Source of the DNA: Catonia carolina
Lineage: Eukaryota; Arthropoda; Insecta; Hemiptera; Achilidae
Reading direction: 5' to 3'
Assembly (NCBI GenBank): GCA_035578175.1
Contig: JAQMRL010000001.1
Location: 371,993,720-372,057,719 of the forward strand
DNA length: 64,000 bases
Every line of letters starts with the position of its first letter. Position 1 is the first letter of the stretch. A program made the translations under genes and the position numbers. This document shows, one piece after another, positions 57,327 to 64,000 of this stretch. The notes under the pieces are model-generated. The model did not search any database. It was given only the letters and a program-made list of their open reading frames with translations, and was not told the origin of the DNA.

Positions 57327-58389
57327 TGTGTGAATATTTCACACCAGATTTTTGTTAAACATTTCCAAAATTACTAAATGAAGATTTAAAAGCAAAATTG
57401 AAATTCTGATGTTCACAGAGTTAAAAGTTTTTGTGAATACAAAACCGTGGAGAATACAGATTTTTCAATTAGAACAATAACCATAAGAACAAAACTCACT
57501 TTACATGGTGCAATTTCAAGTGAGTATTAAAAACAATTCTTAATTTTATTGATTTCTTTCTATGTTACCATTGCATCCAAATAAGGAAGATAAAAATATG
57601 CTGTTTATATTTTATTTATTAGAACAGAGTAATGTAAATGATTATTTTTGTTGGTAATGACAAATTTTATATACAGGAAATAATTTTCCTGTTTCATATG
57701 GACTTTAGGAGTTTATTTAAATTCATAAGAGCAACTTGTGATGAAACCAACTGAATGGTAGCATTCTATGATGTGTTGAAATTGATGATTCAGTATGTAT
57801 TGTATTGTACTTTATTATGATTCTTGCTCTTGCTTCAGTATCCATACAACTGTAAACTGTGAAGTGAATGTTTTATTTTAAAATCAGTACATATATTGTT
57901 TTATAACATCTTGCAGTACAGGTTTGTTTTAAAGAAATATGCTGTTCATATTGGCTCAGAAAGAGTACTCATATTTATATTTGAAAATGTGGTCAATTCC
58001 ATTTTAAATTAAGATTATTCATTCTTTTGGAATTTTACAATTAATTTATATTTTAAAATTGGTAAAAATTGTAATGAGATTTTGTGCCGTAAAGAATAAA
58101 ATAATTAAAAAGTTTTGGTGGTACTGGTATTCCGGTGGTGACATGAAATTTAAATTCTCACAATGTGCTTGTTACAACAATATGTTTGAAAATGAGAATT
58201 TTATAAATGAAGCTACTCTATATATTTAAATTAAGCGATTTTAACACATGCTTAATTTTGGAACTTTAACCAGTCACTTTGAACAAATTCTTACTGTGAT
58301 AGAATCCTTACTGTGTGCTGATTTTCCAAAAAGTGTTACTGTAAATCTTGGCATTTTTAAAAAAAATTAAAGCCACATAGGACTACATA
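57327..58389. other. Intergenic AT-rich sequence
   Basis: Nothing recognisable. Confidence 0.6.
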
Positions 58390-58935
58390 AGTTCATCAAA
58401 CTAAAAAAAACTCATTTAAATTTTTGAGGTTTTGGAGTCCTTTCCTGATGTTTCCCTCCTTGAACTTTCTCCAGTATTCCTTCAATCCATCTGATCTTCT
58501 CTGCCGTTTCTTGTCAGAATACACAACTTTCTGTTGTTTCGTCGGTTTCTGCTGTTCAAGTCTTGTGGTCTTCAGCCTGTGGTAATTTCCGGATTTTGTT
58601 TTGAGGTCCTCAAGTGAGATTTGGAGTCCGTTCATGTCCTCCTTAATTTCGCTGATCCAGTGGGGCTGAGTTTTCTGTTTAGGAAAAAGTTGATGATTTG
58701 TTTTGAGATTCTGGTAGAGTCGGTCCTCAAGAGATGTCCAAAGAAGGAAATTCTCTTTTTCCTCATCTGGTCTGCTAGAGGTTCTGTATTTCTGTATACT
58801 TCTTCTTTTGTGACGGGTTTCCATATCCCATCAGAGAAACATCTTTTGTTCAGGCATCTCCTGTTGATCCGACACTCCAATTTTGAGATTCTGTGCTCCG
58901 TGTTTATCTTCTTGAGACTGGCTGAAAATCTTGGC
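58390..58935 (-). pseudogene. LINE reverse-transcriptase C-terminal remnant
   Basis: Minus strand: HRISKLECRINRRCLNKRCF, RKKRISFFGHLLRTDSTRIS and, after a frame change near 58690, HWISEIKEDMNGLQISLEDL and DKKRQRRSDGLKEYWRKFKE. The FFGHLLR block is typical of the C-terminal region of LINE reverse-transcriptase proteins. At least one frameshift. Confidence 0.75.
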
Positions 58936-60895
58936 TTTTATATTATTGAAAAAATTAAATTATTAATAATAGATTTGACGGTGTTGATACTCTAGCAGCA
59001 ACATGCAAAGTTTGATTTGCCACACAACATGTTCCTCACTCCTGCTAAACCTACATCTAATCAAATTATTGTTAACCTTTATTATCCAGCAATCACACCT
59101 ATTTACAACCAGTTAATTTGGAGAACTGATTTTACTTTGCGTGAGGCCCAAGTATTTTTAACTCTTTTGGCAACCACTCATTTTCATGGTCAATAACCAT
59201 CATCACTCGATAGTGATATCACTCTGGATTTATTGTGTGAATTTATTTGCAAAAGCCAGATAGTTTTGTATAATTTAGTTAATTTTTGATGACATTTTCC
59301 AGTTATAAGCGTAAGTTAACTGTTTTTAGTTATTTGTTTTTCAGAACTGTATGCTATTGACAACCAACCGATTTGATCACTGCTTTTTGGTATGTTTTTA
59401 ACTCAGATTTGACATGACTTTGAACAGTGGACTTCCAATAGATTTTATTTATGTGTTGCTGTCAGCTATAGTTAAACCAGTAGGAGGTTGCAGTCCAAGT
59501 GCAGATGCGTCAGGAAGTTGGGGTAAATTCCCACCACAAAATAGCCTCACTATGTTAATATTAAACATTGTTGCTGAATCTCTACTGCGAGATACTACAA
59601 TGGTGGGGGTAATGCTTCCCCGCCAAGGTTGATGCTTGTAATGCTTGCGCTGCAATTTCCTAGTGTTATGCCTATAGTCACCATATGAAGTAGCTCACTC
59701 AAGCATTGTTATTCTTTTCCATTTGTGTATAATGAACAATCAGGTTCTTCCAGTTGGACCATCACCATTTTTTTCTGCTACCAATAATTACCTATACAAT
59801 TCTCAGAAGAAATAAAATATTTCTCAAATTAGGATTTAAAGTATGAAAAAATCAGGAATTGTCTTCAAAATCACTAAGGTTTGCTGTTATTTTTTAAATC
59901 ACCTTTTGGTCATATAGGCTGAATCAGAGTGGAATGTGCAGTGTAATGGATCAAAATGCAAAGGATTCTTAATATATCATGAATTTTTTGTGGTAAGGGT
60001 GACCAAATACTAAATTTTAGCTTGTGAAGTCATTTGTTAACAATGAACAAGATTTGTGTGCTCAGGTGTTCAGTGAAAACTTTTGGGTAATTTTTCAGTA
60101 AAAATCACTATGGTTTCTACTAAATATATCATTCAATGACCATATTTTTGGTAGTTTAGTAGTCCATGGTTTATTTCACTGATGTGTTGTATCGTTATAT
60201 AAGTGAGAAACCTTGATTGAGGAATAATGAAGTCTGCCTCAGGAACTTTCCTCATGGTTATGCTAAAAATGATGTGATTGTCATATTGCTGGTAATGTCA
60301 ATTTCTTGTTAGGAAGTAAAATATGATTATAGTGCAATGTAATTAATTGTTGAAAATATTAAAAATTTTATTACATCAAGAGCTGTAAAAATATCAACCA
60401 AATTTGTTGATGTTAAAAATATCTATTGTGTAAAGTTTTATTTTGATATTTTATAACAGAAATCACTCAAGTATAAAATAGATCTGTCTAGTATATAAAA
60501 TGTTAGCTGAGACTCACTTCGTTTCTATGTTTATCTGTTTGATTGAATTTGCTGTGTCCAGTGAAGTAAGTAAAATCTTGTACAAATTTTTCTGTTTTAC
60601 TTATATGCTGTTGTCTAGTTAATATTTTTTGTTTGCATCTTTCTTATTATGTAGACTATCAGATTGAATCAAACAATTTTTCATGTTTAATAAAAATGAT
60701 TAAATTATTTTTATTATTGTTGATGTGTTAACGAAAATTATAATTTGAATTTTGAATTTGTTTGATAAATTTAAATATAATGAAACTTGGCCGAAATGTT
60801 TGAAATATAAGTTGCTTTAAAGTAGTGGAAAATATTTTTAATACATTATTTTTTTATTTCTGGGCAATATTATCTTTCTATAATATTAAAATCTT
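58936..60895. other. Intergenic AT-rich sequence
   Basis: A less AT-rich island at 59470-59640 is open in frame on both strands but resembles no family I know; it may be an old repeat. Otherwise featureless. Confidence 0.5.
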
Positions 60896-61232
60896 AACCC
60901 GTTGGGTTGGATTTAGTGGATTCTAGTGGTAAAGTCATCGCTGCAAGTCACCTGTTTTGAGTTGATATATAGAGACGAATGTTCCATGGTTCAAATCCTT
61001 GTAAAGGTAGTTACTTTTATATAGATTTGACAACTAGATAATAGTTACCAACAGTGTAACAGTGTACTTTGATGATTGGGGTTCAATTAACCATACTTTC
61101 TCAGGAATGGTCAGCTTGTCAATACAAAACTACATCTCATTTACATGCCATACATCCTCATCTCATTGGGTACTGGGGTTGCTTATTGTTCTTGATTGAA
61201 CAGATTATTACATGCACACATTAGGGTAAAAG
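60896..61232 (+). mobile_element. ~335-bp SINE, third family, copy 2
   Basis: AACCCGTTGGGTTGG, TTCTAGTGGTAAAGTCATCG (A box), GGTTCAAATCCTTGTAAAGG (B box), TAGTTACTTTTATATAGATT, GGGGTTCAATTAACCA, CAGGAATGGTCAGC, ending ACACATTAGGGTA. Pairs with 34912-35233. Confidence 0.78.
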
Positions 61233-61559
61233 GAAAAAGTATTATTAAAATCAAAATTGTCATTTCCATACCTGAACACTAGTAATGCACATACATACCT
61301 CTGCTGAAATCCATAGGTGTTGCCACACTAGAAAATATTAATATGTTGCACCAATAATAAAATAGAAACTAGAAATATTAACAACTATGTGGCACCAGTA
61401 CACCTGAAAATATACCTAAAGTTTTTTCAAAGGTTCTCAATTTAATTTAGTGTTTGATTTGAATTAATTTAACTAAACAAGAAATAGCTGAGAAATTAAT
61501 AAATTCAAACATTTGGGAAAAATTTATTGTATGAAAATAATGACTACTGAATAAATCAA

Positions 61560-62090
61560 AGCTTCTGGGCAAGGAAGAAACTTTCAATAAAATGAGAAAA
61601 GTCCTATGTAGTAGAGATCGTACATTAACATTAAGAATTCAATTTCTTGAATGCTATGTATTCTCCATATTAATTTATGAGATGGAGGCCTGGACCTTGA
61701 AGAAGAACCTTACCGATCAATTGGAAACATTCAAAATCTAGCCATTCAAAGGATTTTGAGGTTGAGCTGGGTGGATCATATCAGAAATGAGAATGATAAA
61801 GGAGAAAGTATTTATAAGAACTATAAAAATTTGGAAATTGCAATACTTAAGTCATGTGTTGAGAAGGCAGAAGTATAGCTTACTCCATTTGATATTTCAG
61901 GGGAAAGTGATGTACAGAATAGGCCAGAGTAGAAGATATAATATATCCCTATTTAAACAAGTTAAGAATATAGTTCAGATGCAGCTCCAATTCATTGTAG
62001 CACCCAAAGTCATGGCTCCCAAGTCTATTGCCAGCTTCCTTGGAGGAGATGGTGCTTTAAGAAGAAGAACAAGAAGAGAAAATAAATTAT
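61560..62090 (+). pseudogene. LINE reverse-transcriptase C-terminal remnant
   Basis: Reads, with several breaks, NKMRKVLCSRDRTLTLRIQF LECYVFSILIYEMEAWTLKK, then IIRTIKIWKLQYLSHVLRRQ KYSLLHLIFQGK and SIASFLGGDGALRRRTRR. This order (C-S-R-D...Y.ME.WTLKK...LQYL.H..R..KY.LL) is that of RTE-like LINE tails. Different lineage from the one at 62227. Confidence 0.75.
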
Positions 62091-62226
62091 AGTGAAGATT
62101 CAATGAAAATGATACTACTGACTCTATTATGAGTCTAAATTATAATTTATTGTCTCTTCTTCGTCTTCTTCTTTAGGCACTATCACCTTAAAGAAAGTTG
62201 GTTATAAGCTTGGCAACTATAACTGG

Positions 62227-62978
62227 TAAGACCAGCAGGATATGACATATATGCTGAACAAACTGATAGGAGATTTTCAGGAGTGGGGACTTGAGGTCAA
62301 CATGGATAAAACAAATTATTTGAATATTGGAGGCAGGGGGCAGGACATACAGACAGATTTTGGTGTTATAAAGATGGTGAGGCAATATAATTACTTGGGT
62401 GTTACAATAAATGAGGATGGTAGAGACAATGAAGATATTTTGAGGAAGATAGGGAAAGGAAAAAACATTATCAGAGCACTGCATCCAATTCTGTGGAACA
62501 AAACACTTACAAGGAAGACAAAAACGAACATATATCAAGCTATGATAGAACCAATATTGACGTATGGATCTGAGGTGTGGGTCATGGATCGCAGACATGC
62601 TGCAAAATTGCTTGCTGCAGAAATGATGTATTGGAGAAGATGCGCAGGCTTATCATTATTAGATAAAGTAAGAAATGAAGTAATAAGAGAGCAGATGCAG
62701 GCAAAAGAAACAATACTAGGTCGCATTGGGAGGAATCAGGTAAAATGGTATGGCCACCTTCGTCGAATGAATACGGAGAGAATACCATTGAAAATCTTTG
62801 AATGGACTCCAAACCAGCATCAGAAGCGAGGTAGGCCAAGGAAAATATGGATGACCAATGTTCGACAGGAGATGGAAGGTAGAGGATTACGAGAGGGAGA
62901 CTGGAGAGATAGGGAGCGATGGCGGAAGGGATGCGAGAAGCGACTCTAAGGTTGCAAAACTTGCTTCAAAAAAAAAAA
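62227..62978 (+). mobile_element. Young 5'-truncated LINE with target duplication and poly(A)
   Basis: Bounded by a perfect 12-bp direct repeat AACTATAACTGG (62215-62226 and 62979-62990), with a poly(A) tail before the second repeat. Inserted within sequence that itself resembles the end of another repeat. Only the last ~750 bp of the LINE were copied. Confidence 0.95.
62242..62949 (+). CDS. LINE reverse-transcriptase C-terminal fragment (open frame, 235 codons)
   Basis: One unbroken frame from the truncation point to a TAA: DFQEWGLEVNMDKTNYLNIG (end of the reverse-transcriptase palm/thumb), YNYLGVTINEDGRDNEDILR, MIEPILTYGSEVWVMDRRHA, KWYGHLRRMNTERIPLKIFE and KRGRPRKIWMTNVRQEMEGR, ending CEKRL. 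The YADD active site lies upstream and was not copied, so the fragment has no enzymatic activity. The lack of any stop suggests a recent insertion. Resembles RTE-type endonuclease/reverse-transcriptase proteins. Confidence 0.85.
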   Translation: MTYMLNKLIGDFQEWGLEVNMDKTNYLNIGGRGQDIQTDFGVIKMVRQYNYLGVTINEDGRDNEDILRKIGKGKNIIRALHPILWNKTLTRKTKTNIYQAMIEPILTYGSEVWVMDRRHAAKLLAAEMMYWRRCAGLSLLDKVRNEVIREQMQAKETILGRIGRNQVKWYGHLRRMNTERIPLKIFEWTPNQHQKRGRPRKIWMTNVRQEMEGRGLREGDWRDRERWRKGCEKRL

Positions 62979-63097
62979 AACTATAACTGGATGCCGCACC
63001 TCTAAACAAATGGAGGAGCTACCTGAACTACATTCTTAAGTTGTTTAAATAGGAATGTATTAAAGGGATAAATGCTGTATAAATTATACAGCTACCG

Positions 63098-63215
63098 ACT
63101 GATGGCCCAGGGGTGAGCAATACAAGTAGCTACACAAGTGTGTAAAAATGATCCAGGAATCCAGGTTATCTTACCAGGAATCAAACTTGGGGTTATATGT
63201 TTACGAGATGGAAAT
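63098..63215 (-). mobile_element. tRNA-like SINE fragment
   Basis: Minus strand CCCAAGTTTGATTCCTGGTA is a B-box-like block with degraded flanks. Confidence 0.4.
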
Positions 63216-63639
63216 GATTACAGCTATTTATTCTTTAAAGTTGTAGTGCAGATAGGGATAAAAATTAAACAGAGCATTCAATGTTAAAGTTTTATAACCA
63301 GATAACATGATTTTTTATTGTTATTTTGATTACCATTACAACAACATGTGTACGAATAAATAAACATACATAATAGATAAATGTACGTATTAAAATGTCT
63401 TTGTATGAAATAATGAGATTTTAATAATTATTTAAAATGATTTATGTATGGTGAAATTTATGTTTAACATTTGCATGTTTCCATCACTAACAAAGAATAC
63501 GAGGAAAAAATTTAAATAAAATTGAATTTGTTCTTATTTTAGCAAATATTTGTAGGAATACAAATTCAAATGTTCTACTTTTTTTTTTGAAAAAAATTAC
63601 GCAAAAATTGAACATATTTTTGCATGTTATTAGTTAATG

Positions 63640-63962
63640 ATAGTGCAGGTGATGAAGGGTGACAGATAGAAATGCGTGATGAAAACAATGAGAAGTAACT
63701 GGAAATCGAACCTGAAGCACATGGCATAGAAGCCAATTGACCTGCCTAGGCTTGTAGCTTGATTTTGGTTTGGAGGGGCTGAGTCTGGAGTTTTGGTTTT
63801 CATTTTGGGGGGGCTGAATCTGAAGAACCGAACCAGGGACCCATGACATATTAGTTGGTATGAAATTTGAATTTCCTGTTTGTTGGGGAGGAGGGAGCTG
63901 AGGCCCCCAAGCCCCCTGGCTGTGTACCTGACCCTTACGACCACTACACCAATTTGTCAGCT
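63640..63962 (-). mobile_element. tRNA-like SINE sequence, possibly two pieces
   Basis: Minus strand: GACAAATTGGTGTAGTGGTC (A box) near 63957, GGGTCCCTGGTTCGGTTCTT near 63830, then a second B-box-like CTTCAGGTTCGATTTCCAGT near 63705 with a tail CATCACCTGCACTATCATTA. Probably two related SINEs, one inserted next to or into the other. Confidence 0.45.
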
Positions 63963-64000
63963 ATTTGTTTTACTAGTTACAAAATAAGACTTGATTTTCT

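Noticed and set aside
59414..59655. A short gene in the less AT-rich island, open on both strands.
   Set aside because: No family resemblance, no splice context; open frames on both strands suggest composition rather than coding.
62188..62598. A 136-codon minus-strand gene.
   Set aside because: Antisense of the intact LINE reverse-transcriptase frame.

Overview
This is a eukaryotic nuclear window, AT-rich (roughly 30% GC by eye), with intron-split genes, GT-AG splice sites, many mariner-type transposons, tRNA-derived SINEs and LINE fragments. It is an insect-type genome. A hemipteran (planthopper/leafhopper-like) source is my guess, resting only on remembered similarity of one SINE family, so treat it as weak. 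There are no bacterial-style operons, rRNA genes or CRISPR arrays.

1-23.9 kb: one complete plus-strand gene, the mitochondrial ATP synthase F1 alpha subunit (ATP5F1A; bellwether in Drosophila). Eleven coding exons give a 546-residue protein with a transit peptide, Walker A loop (split between exons 5 and 6) and the family signature followed by the arginine finger. Its introns are loaded with transposons: an almost intact mariner, three internally deleted mariners, a MITE, SINEs, a LINE tail and copies of an unclassified repeat (family A below). The last intron carries a perfect 453-bp direct duplication.

24-30.5 kb: intergenic transposon debris: a deleted mariner, a conserved SINE-like repeat, two abutting family-A copies and a ~1.05-kb inverted-repeat element with internal iterons.

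31.0-35.6 kb: a second, small plus-strand gene, a FAM174-family single-pass membrane protein in two coding exons (156 residues), separated by a 3.9-kb intron holding a Tigger-like element, a SINE and a large foldback palindrome.

36-64 kb: no recognisable host gene. The main object is a 3.8-kb DNA transposon (43.18-46.98 kb) with 33-bp terminal inverted repeats, subterminal GACTTATACT iterons and a decayed two-exon minus-strand gene for an uncharacterised transposon-type protein. The rest is LINE reverse-transcriptase tails, several SINE families, a Helitron-like fragment, more mariner/Tc1 remnants and AT-rich sequence in which I see nothing.

The two host genes share no obvious pathway. The best candidates for undescribed elements are the 3.8-kb iteron-bearing transposon, the family-A repeat, the foldback with hammerhead-like core motifs and the 28.6-29.6 kb iteron element.
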